From contig NZ_AP022853.1 in the NCBI RefSeq assembly GCF_011764585.1, forward strand, positions 479,501 to 543,500: a stretch of 64,000 nt of DNA, written 5' to 3'. The translations under genes were made by a program, and so were the position numbers. Below, piece after piece: positions 26,833 to 35,211 of the stretch. Numbering within the stretch: position 1 is the stretch's first letter; each line of letters opens with the position of its first letter. The notes below the pieces were generated by a model. It was not told the origin of the DNA, searched no databases, and saw nothing but the letters and a program-made list of their open reading frames with translations. Origin of the DNA: Sulfurimicrobium lacus. Its GTDB lineage: Bacteria > Pseudomonadota > Gammaproteobacteria > Burkholderiales > Sulfuricellaceae.

Positions 26833-27920
26833 ACATCAGCCCGATACAAGACATCATCGCCGACTTCAAGGCCGGCAAAATGGTCATCCTGGTGGATGAG
26901 GAAGACCGTGAGAACGAGGGCGACCTGGTGCTGGCGGCCGAGTTCGTCACGCCGGAAGCCATCAATTTCATGGCCAAGCACGGCCGCGGCCTGATCTGCC
27001 TGACTCTGACCGAAGCGCGCTGCCGCCAGCTCGACCTGCCGCTCATGGTGTCGAGCAACAAGGCCCCGCTGGGCACCAATTTCACCGTTTCGATCGAAGC
27101 GGCCGAAGGCGTGACCACCGGCATTTCCGCCGCCGACCGTGCCAAGACCGTGGTGGCTGCGGTCAGGAAGGATGCCGGCCCGCACGATATCGTCCAGCCC
27201 GGCCATATTTTCCCGCTCAAGGCGCAGAACGGCGGCGTGCTGGTGCGCGCCGGACACACCGAGGCGGGTTGCGACCTGGCTGCGCTGGCAGGCCTGGAGC
27301 CGGCAGCAGTGATCTGCGAAATTCTCAAGGAAGACGGCGAAATGGCCCGCCTGCCCGATTTGCTGGAATACGCCAAACTGCACAGCCTTAAAATCGGCAC
27401 CATCGCCGACCTGATCCACTACCGCAGCCAGACCGAGAGACTGGTCGAGCGCGTGGCGGAGAAAACGGTGCAGACCGTTTATGGTGCGTTCCAGCTGGTC
27501 ACCTATCACGACAAGACCGCCAACGAAGTGCATCTGGCGCTAGTCAAAGGCGAGATCAAGGCGGGCGAGGAAACCCTGGTGCGGGTGCACGAACCCCTGT
27601 CGGTGATGGATTTTATCGACGCCACCAGCTTCGAGCATTCCTTCAGCGTGCAGCAGGCCATGCAGGCGGTGGCCGATGCCGGCAAGGGCGTGATCGTGCT
27701 GATGCGCCGCGGCGGCGAGACGGCGGCCGACCTGCTGGAGCGCGTCAAGCGCAGCGAGCCCAAGGCTCCGGCCAAGGTGGACTTGCGCAACTACGGTATC
27801 GGTGCGCAGATCCTGCGCGATCTCAACGTCACCAAGATGCGTCTGCTGGCCGTGCCGCGCAAGATGCCGAGCATGGCGGGCTTCGATCTGGAAGTCACCG
27901 GCTACTACGAACCGAAATAG
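26829..27920 (+). CDS. ribBX: DHBP synthase with degenerate GTP cyclohydrolase II domain (RibBX type)
   Basis: The N-terminal ~200 residues are 3,4-dihydroxy-2-butanone 4-phosphate synthase, with the metal/substrate motif [12 protein letters not shown] and HTEAGCDLA. The C-terminal ~160 residues align with GTP cyclohydrolase II but lack the zinc cysteines: where RibA has a CX10CXC-type site, this protein has [20 protein letters not shown] with none. It therefore probably lacks cyclohydrolase activity. This is the proteobacterial RibBX variant. A separate ribA is expected elsewhere. The start at 26829 overlaps the ribE stop. Confidence 0.93.
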   Translation: MNISPIQDIIADFKAGKMVILVDEEDRENEGDLVLAAEFVTPEAINFMAKHGRGLICLTLTEARCRQLDLPLMVSSNKAPLGTNFTVSIEAAEGVTTGISAADRAKTVVAAVRKDAGPHDIVQPGHIFPLKAQNGGVLVRAGHTEAGCDLAALAGLEPAAVICEILKEDGEMARLPDLLEYAKLHSLKIGTIADLIHYRSQTERLVERVAEKTVQTVYGAFQLVTYHDKTANEVHLALVKGEIKAGEETLVRVHEPLSVMDFIDATSFEHSFSVQQAMQAVADAGKGVIVLMRRGGETAADLLERVKRSEPKAPAKVDLRNYGIGAQILRDLNVTKMRLLAVPRKMPSMAGFDLEVTGYYEPK

Positions 27921-27930
27921 GAACCGAACC

Positions 27931-28398
27931 ATGGGAATCTCCAACAAACTACCCGAATACCACCCCGATCTGAACGGCAGCGGCCTGAAAATCGGCATCG
28001 CCATGAGCCGCTTTAATATCGATATCTGCGAGGGTTTGCTGGGCGCTTGCATCACCGAGTTGCTCAAGTGCGGCGTGGCCAAGGACGACATTTTCCTGGC
28101 GACCGTGCCGGGCGCGCTGGAAGTGCCGCTGGCGCTGCAGACAATGGCCAAAAGCGGCAAGTTCGATGCGCTGGTCGCGCTGGGTGCGATCATCCGCGGC
28201 GAGACCTACCATTTCGAACTGGTGGCCAACGAATCCGGCAGCGGCGTGACCCGCGTGATGCTCGACAGTGGCCTGCCTATCGCCAACGCCATTCTGACGA
28301 CTGAAGACCAGGATCAGGCCGAGGTTCGCATGGCGGAAAAAGGTGCCGACGCCGCGCGCGTGGTGATCGAGATGGTTAATCTGCTGAAGAAGATTTAA
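27931..28398 (+). CDS. ribH: 6,7-dimethyl-8-ribityllumazine synthase
   Basis: The 155-residue RibH condenses the pyrimidine with DHBP, the penultimate step of riboflavin synthesis. Motifs are [28 protein letters not shown] and [20 protein letters not shown], with the catalytic His in YHFE. The ATG at 27931 was chosen over in-frame upstream codons inside ribBX. It is followed immediately by nusB, a conserved pairing. Confidence 0.98.
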   Translation: MGISNKLPEYHPDLNGSGLKIGIAMSRFNIDICEGLLGACITELLKCGVAKDDIFLATVPGALEVPLALQTMAKSGKFDALVALGAIIRGETYHFELVANESGSGVTRVMLDSGLPIANAILTTEDQDQAEVRMAEKGADAARVVIEMVNLLKKI

Positions 28399-28833
28399 AT
28401 GAAAAAGAACCGCCGCAAAGCACGCGAACTCGCCCTGCAGGGCCTCTACCAGCGCCAGCTTACCGGCGATCCGGTGGATGTCATCGAGGCGCAGTTACGC
28501 GAGCATGAAGAATTCGCCAAGATCGACGACGCGCATTTCGCCGCCATGCTGCGTGGCGCGATCAAGGATGCCGCGGCGTTGGAAGCGCACATCCAGCCCT
28601 GTCTCGATCGCCCGCTGGAAGAGCTGAGCCCGGTGGAGCGCGCCATCCTGCTGCTCGCCACCTATGAATTCGTCCACCACATCGAAATTCCCTACCGCGT
28701 GGTGATCAACGAGGCCATCGAGTTGGCCAAAGGCTACGGCGGCACGGACGGCTACAAGTACGTCAACGGGGTGCTGGACAAGCTGGCCGCCAAGGTGCGG
28801 ACGGTCGAGGTGACCGGGAAAAAACCAGCCTGA
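28399..28833 (+). CDS. nusB: Transcription antitermination factor NusB
   Basis: The 144-residue all-helical protein starts KKNRRKARELALQGLYQRQL and has the signature LSPVERAILLLATYEF and IPYRVVINEAIELAKGYGGTDGYKYVNGVLDKLA (region about 95-130). With NusE it binds BoxA RNA and promotes antitermination in rRNA operons. It starts directly after the ribH stop and ends the rib operon. Confidence 0.98.
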   Translation: MKKNRRKARELALQGLYQRQLTGDPVDVIEAQLREHEEFAKIDDAHFAAMLRGAIKDAAALEAHIQPCLDRPLEELSPVERAILLLATYEFVHHIEIPYRVVINEAIELAKGYGGTDGYKYVNGVLDKLAAKVRTVEVTGKKPA

Positions 28834-28899
28834 GTCCCCGGTTACCCGAGGTCGAGGCAAACAGCGAAACACCGTTTTGCGCTCATCGGCTCAAGTCGA

Positions 28900-30342
28900 T
28901 CACATCAGGAATATGGTGGCGAGGCCGAGGAAAATGAAAAACCCTCCGCTGTCGGTCACTGCCGTGATCATCACGCTCGACCCGACGGCGGGGTCGCGTC
29001 CGAGCTTGTGCATGGCGAGCGGGATCAGAACACCCATCACCGCTGCCAGTAGCAGATTGAGCGCCATGGCCCCGGTCATCACCGCGCCCAGTGCGGCATT
29101 GCGGTACAGCAGATAGGCCAGCAGGCCGAGCATCGAACCCCAGATCAGCCCGTTCATCAGGCTCACGCCGAGTTCCTTGATGAAAAGTTTGCGCATGTTG
29201 CTGGGGTGAATTTGCCCCAGCGCCAGGCCGCGCACGATCATGGTGGTGGTCTGGTTGCCGGAGTTGCCGCCGATGCCGGCGACGATGGGCATCAGCGCGG
29301 CGAGCGCGACAATTCTCTCGATCGAGCCTTCGAACAGGCCGATTACACGTGAAGCGATAAAGGCTGTCACCAGGTTGATGGCGAGCCAGGTCCAGCGGTT
29401 CTGCATGGACTTCCATACCGTGGCGAACATGTCTTCTTCTTCGCGCAAGCCCGCCATGGCGAGCACGTCGCTTTCCGCTTCGTCGCGGATGAAGTCCATC
29501 ACTTCGTCCACCGTCAGGCGGCCGACCAGCTTGTGGTGAACATCCACGACCGGTGCCGTGACCAGGTCGTAGCGCTCGAACGCGGAAGCGGCGTCGCTCG
29601 CCTTGTCGTTGCCGTTGAAAATCACCGGGTCGTCCGACATCACCGCGGCGACCAGGGCGTCCGGGTTGTGCAGCAGCAGGCGTTTCAAAGGCAATACGCC
29701 GCGCAGTTTTGCCTTGCTGTCGACCACGAACAGCTTGTCGGTATGGCTGGGCAGTTCTCCCAGCTTGCGCAGGTCGATCAGTACCGCTTCCAGGCTGACA
29801 TCTTCGCGTATGGTGACCATGTCGAAATCCATCAGCGCGCCGACCGTTCCTTCCGGGTAGGAGAGCGCCGATTGCAGTTGCGCCTGTTCCTCCTTGTCCA
29901 GCGACTCGAACACATCCTGGATCACTTCCTGCGGCAGATCCGGCGCCAGGTCGGCGATTTCGTCGGTGTCCAACTGCTCGGCAGCAGCGCGCAACTCGTC
30001 GCTGTCCATGCTGGCAATGAGGGATTCTCGCACCGCATCGGAGACTTCCAGCAGGATTTCGCCATCCCGATCCGCCCGTGCCAATTCCCATACCAGCAGT
30101 CGCTGATCGAGCGGCAGGGCTTCGAGAATATAGGCCATGTCGGCAGGGTGCAGGGCATCCAGCGTTTTCTGCAATTCGGCCAGATTCTGCTTGTGCACCA
30201 GCTGCTGCACCAGGTCGTGGCGCGGCATGTCCTGCTTGTGCACCAGGGACTCAACCAGTTCGTGCTTGTGCAAAAGCTCGACAACGCGTGTCAGGCTTTC
30301 CTGCACGCTCTCGTGCTGTGCGGTGTCGCGGGTATCTGGCAT
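28900..30342 (-). CDS. mgtE: Magnesium transporter MgtE
   Basis: A 480-residue MgtE. A cytoplasmic helical N-domain (residues about 20-170) contains DIADLAPDLPQEVIQDVFESL-type repeats. Paired CBS domains (about 170-290) act as the Mg2+ sensor. Five C-terminal transmembrane helices carry the pore signature VAGIGGNSGNQTTTM. It forms a homodimeric Mg2+ channel. It lies 58 bp after yggS, which leaves no room for a Mg riboswitch. Confidence 0.96.
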   Translation of the reverse strand: MPDTRDTAQHESVQESLTRVVELLHKHELVESLVHKQDMPRHDLVQQLVHKQNLAELQKTLDALHPADMAYILEALPLDQRLLVWELARADRDGEILLEVSDAVRESLIASMDSDELRAAAEQLDTDEIADLAPDLPQEVIQDVFESLDKEEQAQLQSALSYPEGTVGALMDFDMVTIREDVSLEAVLIDLRKLGELPSHTDKLFVVDSKAKLRGVLPLKRLLLHNPDALVAAVMSDDPVIFNGNDKASDAASAFERYDLVTAPVVDVHHKLVGRLTVDEVMDFIRDEAESDVLAMAGLREEEDMFATVWKSMQNRWTWLAINLVTAFIASRVIGLFEGSIERIVALAALMPIVAGIGGNSGNQTTTMIVRGLALGQIHPSNMRKLFIKELGVSLMNGLIWGSMLGLLAYLLYRNAALGAVMTGAMALNLLLAAVMGVLIPLAMHKLGRDPAVGSSVMITAVTDSGGFFIFLGLATIFLM

Positions 30343-30400
30343 GGTTGGTTTGCCCTAGGTTCTGGATTGAGGCTTGGCCGGATTTTATATGGTTTGCGTC

Positions 30401-31105
30401 TTACCCGGAGGACTCTTTGGGGTAGCTTCGTGCGCCGAAAATCGCCGAGCCGACCCGGACGATGGTGGCGCCTTCGGCGATCGCCGCTTCCATGTCGTCG
30501 GACATGCCCATGGAAAGGGTATCCAGCTGAAAACCAAGACGATTCAATTGCGCCAGCAGTTCGGCCACGATGCGGAACTGGCGCCGCTGCAGGGTCACGT
30601 CGTCCGTGGGCGCGGGGATCGCCATCAGGCCGCGCAGTTGCAGCCGCGGCAAGGCTTTTACATGGGCAGCGAGTACGGCCGCTTTTTCGGGCGCTACGCC
30701 GCCTTTGCTGGCTTCGCCGCTGACGTTCACCTGCAGGCATACCTGCAGTGGCGGCAATTCCGCGGGCCGGGCGGCGGAAAGGCGCTCGGCGATTTTTGTA
30801 CGATCGATGCTGTGCACCCAGGCGAAGTTTTCCGCTACCTGGCGCGTTTTATTGCTTTGCAACGGACCGATGAAATGCCATTCCAGGGGAAGATCGCGCA
30901 ATGCGGCCATTTTGGTCAGCGCTTCCTGCACATAACTTTCGCCGAATTTCATCTGTCCGGCCAGGAATGCCTCGCGCACAGCCGCGTCTGGAAAGGTTTT
31001 GCATACCGCCAGGAGCTGGACCGACTGCGCTGCCCTGCCATTTTGTGCCGCCGCGGCGAGAATGCGATGTTTAACGGCTTGCAAGGCGCTCGTGATTGTT
31101 GTCAT
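30401..31105 (-). CDS. yggS: Pyridoxal phosphate homeostasis protein YggS/PLPBP
   Basis: A 234-residue single-domain TIM-barrel PLP protein. The PLP lysine is in LLAVCKTFPDAAV near residue 35. FGESYVQEALTK, LEWHFIGPLQSNK, LMAIPAPTDD and SMGMSDDMEAAIAEG are family signatures. It has no known enzymatic activity but buffers PLP. It is divergent from pilT, the neighbour it also has in many proteobacteria (yggS-pilT), about 47 bp away. Confidence 0.97.
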   Translation of the reverse strand: MTTITSALQAVKHRILAAAAQNGRAAQSVQLLAVCKTFPDAAVREAFLAGQMKFGESYVQEALTKMAALRDLPLEWHFIGPLQSNKTRQVAENFAWVHSIDRTKIAERLSAARPAELPPLQVCLQVNVSGEASKGGVAPEKAAVLAAHVKALPRLQLRGLMAIPAPTDDVTLQRRQFRIVAELLAQLNRLGFQLDTLSMGMSDDMEAAIAEGATIVRVGSAIFGARSYPKESSG

Positions 31106-31152
31106 AATGATCTTATATATCGGTCATCTTGACCGCAACAAGGGGATTATAA

Positions 31153-32196
31153 ATGGAAATCTCTGATCTACTCGCCTTCTCGGTCAAGAACAAGGCATCC
31201 GACCTGCACCTGTCCGCGGGTTTGCCGCCGATGATCCGCGTCAACGGCGACGTGCGCCGCATCAATGTGGACTCGCTGGACCACAAGGGCGTGCACGGCA
31301 TGGTGTACGACATCATGAACGACGGCCAGCGCAAATTCTACGAAGAAAATCTGGAGGTGGACTTTTCCTTCGAGATCCCCGGCCTGGCCCGCTTCCGCGT
31401 CAACGCATACAACCAGAACCGGGGCGCCGCAGCGGTATTCCGTACCATTCCTTCCAAGGTACTGACGCTCGAACAACTCAATTGCCCGCCCATTTTCAAG
31501 GAAATCGCCGACCAACCGCGCGGCATCGTGCTGGTGACCGGACCTACCGGATCGGGTAAATCGACCACCCTGGCGGCGATGATCAACCACATCAACGAGA
31601 ACGAATACGGCCATATTCTCACCGTGGAAGACCCGATCGAGTTCGTGCATGAAAGCAAGAAGTGCCTGATCAACCAGCGCGAAGTGGGACCGCATACGCT
31701 TTCCTTCGCCAACGCGCTGCGTTCGGCCTTGCGCGAAGACCCGGACATCATCCTGGTGGGCGAGATGCGCGACCTTGAAACCATTCGCCTGGCCCTGACC
31801 GCGGCGGAAACCGGTCACCTCGTGTTCGGTACCCTGCATACCAGTTCAGCAGCCAAGACCATCGACCGTATCATCGACGTGTTCCCAGCCGCCGAAAAGG
31901 AAATGGTCCGGTCCATGCTTTCCGAATCCCTGCGCGCGGTTATTGCGCAGACGCTGCTCAAGACCAAGGACGGCAGCGGCCGGGTCGCGGCGCACGAAAT
32001 CATGATCGGCACGCCGGCTATCCGTAACCTGATCCGGGAAAACAAGATCGCGCAAATGTATTCCGCGATCCAGACCGGCCAGAATGTCGGCATGCAGACA
32101 CTGGATCAGTGTCTTACCGACCTGGTGCGGCGCAATGTGGTTGCCCCCAACGAGGCGCGTATCAAAGCGTCGAACAAGGACAGCTTCGCCGGCTGA
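31153..32196 (+). CDS. pilT: Type IV pilus retraction ATPase PilT
   Basis: A 347-residue hexameric secretion-type ATPase that powers pilus retraction and twitching. The Walker A is GPTGSGKST at 130-138. The Walker B is DPDIILVGEMRDLET, and the His box is ETGHLVFGTLHTSSA. The C-terminal AIRNLIRE motif needed for retraction is present. The N-terminal PAS-like domain has SDLHLSAGLPPMIRVNG. It is followed by pilU. The pilin and assembly genes are not in the window. Confidence 0.98.
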   Translation: MEISDLLAFSVKNKASDLHLSAGLPPMIRVNGDVRRINVDSLDHKGVHGMVYDIMNDGQRKFYEENLEVDFSFEIPGLARFRVNAYNQNRGAAAVFRTIPSKVLTLEQLNCPPIFKEIADQPRGIVLVTGPTGSGKSTTLAAMINHINENEYGHILTVEDPIEFVHESKKCLINQREVGPHTLSFANALRSALREDPDIILVGEMRDLETIRLALTAAETGHLVFGTLHTSSAAKTIDRIIDVFPAAEKEMVRSMLSESLRAVIAQTLLKTKDGSGRVAAHEIMIGTPAIRNLIRENKIAQMYSAIQTGQNVGMQTLDQCLTDLVRRNVVAPNEARIKASNKDSFAG

Positions 32197-32332
32197 TAAC
32201 ACGAATCTCAGAGCGTTCTTCTTTCTCCCGTTCCTCACCAGGATTGCCGGTTTTGCGGTCAATCGCGGTGGGGGAACGCATTTTGCGGATGCGGGTGAAG
32301 GCAGGGTAAGTCTCTAGCGAAGAGGAAACACC

Positions 32333-33469
32333 ATGGAACGCGAACAAGCTCAGAAATTCATGCATGATCTGCTGCGGCTGATGATCAGCAAGAAAGGGTC
32401 GGACCTGTTCATTACCGCCGGCTTCCCGCCCGCCATCAAGGTGGATGGCAAGGTTACCCCGGTTTCCAATCAGACCCTTACGCCAGCCCATTCACAGGAA
32501 CTGGCGATGGCGATCATGAACAGCAAGCAGGCGTCGGAGTTCGAAGCCACCAAGGAATGCAATTTCGCCATCAGCCCGCCGGATATCGGCCGTTTCCGCG
32601 TCAATGCCTTCGTCCAGCAGTCACGCGTCGGTCTGGTGCTGCGCACCATTACCGCCAAAATTCCCAAATTCGAAGACCTGGGCCTGCCGGAGGTGCTCAA
32701 GGACGTGGCCATGACCAAGCGCGGCCTGGTGGTATTCGTCGGCGGCACCGGTTCTGGCAAATCCACCTCGCTGGCGGCGATGGTCGGTTACCGCAACGAA
32801 AACAGCTTCGGCCACATCATTACCATCGAAGACCCGGTGGAGTACGTGCACGATCACAAGAATTGCATCGTCACCCAGCGTGACGTCGGGGTGGACACGG
32901 AGAACTGGTTCGCGGCGCTGAAAAACACGCTGCGTCAGGCGCCGGACGTGATCCTGATCGGCGAGATCCGCGACCGCGAAACCATGGATTACGCCATCGC
33001 CTTTGCCGAAACCGGTCACTTGTGTCTCTCCACGCTGCATGCCAACAGCACCAACCAGGCGCTGGACAGGATCATCAACTTCTTCCCCGAGGAGCGGCGC
33101 CAGCAACTGCTCATGGACCTTTCGCTTAACCTCAAGGCTTTCGTCTCGCAGCGCCTGATTCCCATGAAGGAAGGCAAGGGGCGGGCGGCAGCGATCGAGA
33201 TCATGCTCAACTCGCCGCTGATTTCCGACCTGATCTTCAAGGGCGAGGTGCACGAGATTAAGGAAATCATATCCAAGTCGCGCGAACTGGGCATGCAGAC
33301 CTTCGACCAGTCGCTGTTCGATCTGTATGAGGCCGGCATGATCTCCTATGAGGATGCGTTGCGCAACGCCGATTCGGTCAACGATCTGCGCCTCAAGATC
33401 AAGTTGCACGGTCAGGAATCCAAGGACAAGGATCTGATGTCCGGAATCGATCACCTCGGGATCGTATAA
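32333..33469 (+). CDS. pilU: Type IV pilus ATPase PilU
   Basis: A 378-residue PilT paralogue that assists retraction. It has SDLFITAGFPPAIKVDG, Walker A GGTGSGKST, Walker B PDVILIGEIRDRETM, and LCLSTLHANSTNQALDRI. The longer C-terminus, ending SGIDHLGIV, distinguishes PilU. Family knowledge says PilU needs PilT for function. It lies 136 bp after pilT with AGAGGAAAC before the ATG, so it may be co-transcribed. The CZB gene follows 17 bp later. Confidence 0.97.
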   Translation: MEREQAQKFMHDLLRLMISKKGSDLFITAGFPPAIKVDGKVTPVSNQTLTPAHSQELAMAIMNSKQASEFEATKECNFAISPPDIGRFRVNAFVQQSRVGLVLRTITAKIPKFEDLGLPEVLKDVAMTKRGLVVFVGGTGSGKSTSLAAMVGYRNENSFGHIITIEDPVEYVHDHKNCIVTQRDVGVDTENWFAALKNTLRQAPDVILIGEIRDRETMDYAIAFAETGHLCLSTLHANSTNQALDRIINFFPEERRQQLLMDLSLNLKAFVSQRLIPMKEGKGRAAAIEIMLNSPLISDLIFKGEVHEIKEIISKSRELGMQTFDQSLFDLYEAGMISYEDALRNADSVNDLRLKIKLHGQESKDKDLMSGIDHLGIV

Positions 33470-33486
33470 ATATAGGGAGCTTTCAT

Positions 33487-33909
33487 ATGGGGCTGTTTGA
33501 TAAGTTCAAGAAACCTGTTATTCAAGAAACCGTTCCCGACGATCTTGATTTCATGTCCGCCATCGAAGCGCATATCCGCTGGAAGGTCAGGCTGGAGACT
33601 TATATCAACGGTGAAAGCAAGGAGCAACTGGATGCCGCAGTGGTGGGGCGCGACGACCAGTGCGCCCTGGGCAAGTGGATACATGGGCCGGGAGGCATGA
33701 AATACGGCGACCTGCCCTTGTTTCAGGGGCTGCGGGAAACCCACGCCGGTTTTCATCAATGCGCGGCCCAGGTGATCCAGAGCGTCGATCAGGGCGACCA
33801 GGAGAAGGCGGTCGAAATATTGACCCGCGGCTGCTACGCCAAGTACTCCAACAAGGCGAAAGCCGAGCTGGCCCGCCTTTCCATGGAAATCGGTTCGCTT
33901 CCTGAGTAA
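33487..33909 (+). CDS. Stand-alone CZB (chemoreceptor zinc-binding) domain protein
   Basis: A 140-residue soluble protein. After an N-terminal MGLFDKFKKP, it is a CZB domain with the 3His/1Cys zinc site: H29 in AHIRWK, C59 in QCALGKWIHG, and H86 and H90 in ETHAGFH. CZB domains sense zinc or oxidants through the Zn-Cys core and usually sit on chemoreceptors or diguanylate cyclases. Here it has no partner domain. It lies 17 bp after pilU with GGGAGC before the ATG, so it probably belongs to the pilTU transcript. A role in adjusting twitching is speculation. Confidence 0.87.
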   Translation: MGLFDKFKKPVIQETVPDDLDFMSAIEAHIRWKVRLETYINGESKEQLDAAVVGRDDQCALGKWIHGPGGMKYGDLPLFQGLRETHAGFHQCAAQVIQSVDQGDQEKAVEILTRGCYAKYSNKAKAELARLSMEIGSLPE

Positions 33910-33918
33910 CTCAATAAC

Positions 33919-35082
33919 TCAGATTTCCGGCGCGGGCTTCTCGCGCCGCATGCCGCCCGCCACCATCTTGTATTCGAACAGACGGCACTCCAGCGGCCCG
34001 TTGAACAGCGGGATCCGCCGCGAGGCGGAAAGCCGGATCAATTTGGCCAGGCGGAAATCGCCGGTGAAGAAGTAAGCCCGCCAGCCGCTGAATTTCTGCT
34101 TGAGCAGGTGGCCGAGTTCGGGGTAAAGCGCAGCCAGTTCCTCCTGTTCGCCGATCCGAACGCCGTAGGGCGGGTTGGTCACCAGCACGCCTTCGGTTGC
34201 GGGGGCGGGCACTTCCAGCACATTGCACTGTTTCAGCTGCACCGCTTCCAGCAGCCCGGCTGCCTCTAGGTTCTCCCGCGCCACCTTCAGCGAATCGCCG
34301 TATTTGTCGCTGCCGTAAATGTTGCAGAATTGCATGGGCTTGCGCCGTGCCGCGGCCGCTGCGCGCAGGTCTTCCCAAGTCTTGCTCTTGAAGTTGAGCA
34401 GTTTGCTGAAGGCAAACTCGCGTCCCAGGCCGGGCGGGATGTCGAGCGCCATTTGCGCGGCTTCCATGAGGAAAGTACCGCTTCCGCACATCGGGTCGAG
34501 CAGGGCTTCTCCCGGTTTCCAGCCGGAAAGGTGGAGTATTCCCGCGGCGAGGTTTTCCCGCAACGGCGCTTCCACCGTTGCCCGGCGCAGCCCGCGCTTG
34601 AACAGCGCTTCGCCCGAGGTGTCGAGGTACAGGGCGAAGGTGTCCTGCTCGAGGAAGGCGTGGATGCGGATGTCCGGCAGATGCGTGTCGACGCTGGGGC
34701 GCTCGCCGCCGAGGTTGCGGAACTTGTCGCATACCGCATCCTTGATCTTGAGCGTGATGAAATCCAGGCTTTGCAGCGGACAGCGTTTTGCGCTTACCTT
34801 GACCATGATGGTGCGGCCGACATCGAACCAGTCGAGCCACGGCAGGGCATATGCGGTCTTGTATATGTCCTCCTCGCGGCGGTAGTGGCTGCCCCCGACG
34901 CGCCACAGCACGCGGCTGGCGACGCGGTTTTCGAGGTTGATGCGGTAGCACAGTTCGAACGGTCCGCTGAAACCGACGCCGCCATCGGTCGCTTGCAATG
35001 CGCTTGCGCCGAGCGCTTGCAGTTCGGCGGCAAGTGGGACTTCCAGGCCGCGCGGGCAAGGGGCGAAAAAGTTTTCAGGCAT
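33919..35082 (-). CDS. THUMP-domain rRNA methyltransferase, RlmL-like
   Basis: A 387-residue protein with an N-terminal ferredoxin-like/THUMP region (about 1-160, GLEVPLAAELQALGA, VDTHLPDIRIHAFLEQD). The UPF0020 methyltransferase domain has LLDPMCGSGTFLMEAA for SAM binding and VLVTNPPYGVRI as the NPPY catalytic motif. It corresponds to the RlmL half (23S m2G2445) of E. coli RlmKL without the RlmK half. The exact target is inferred. It is convergent with the CZB gene, with stops about 10 bp apart. Confidence 0.88.
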   Translation of the reverse strand: MPENFFAPCPRGLEVPLAAELQALGASALQATDGGVGFSGPFELCYRINLENRVASRVLWRVGGSHYRREEDIYKTAYALPWLDWFDVGRTIMVKVSAKRCPLQSLDFITLKIKDAVCDKFRNLGGERPSVDTHLPDIRIHAFLEQDTFALYLDTSGEALFKRGLRRATVEAPLRENLAAGILHLSGWKPGEALLDPMCGSGTFLMEAAQMALDIPPGLGREFAFSKLLNFKSKTWEDLRAAAAARRKPMQFCNIYGSDKYGDSLKVARENLEAAGLLEAVQLKQCNVLEVPAPATEGVLVTNPPYGVRIGEQEELAALYPELGHLLKQKFSGWRAYFFTGDFRLAKLIRLSASRRIPLFNGPLECRLFEYKMVAGGMRREKPAPEI

Positions 35083-35130
35083 GATGCGAAAATCTGGTGA
35101 TGGGGAAGGCGGAAATATACACTACTAGTA

Positions 35131-35206
35131 GCCATCAGTTATCAGCTATCAGCTGTCAGTTAGAGCTGGATGGAAGCTGATGGCTGACACCTGACAGCTG
35201 AAAGCT
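35131..35206. repeat. Repeat of ATCAGCT-type 7-mers with inverted arm
   Basis: The left arm carries GCCATCAGTTATCAGCTATC and AGCTGTCAG. The right arm carries AGCTGATGGCT and CTGACAGCT. Units are about 7 bp and pair in alternative registers. It lies in the divergent gap between the RlmL-like gene and the acyl-CoA ligase, ending 6 bp before the latter's ATG. Confidence 0.7.
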
Positions 35207-35211
35207 ATTTC

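Noticed and set aside
30343-30400. Mg2+ riboswitch before mgtE
   Set aside because: The gap is only 58 bp, too short for an M-box, and no matching stems are visible.
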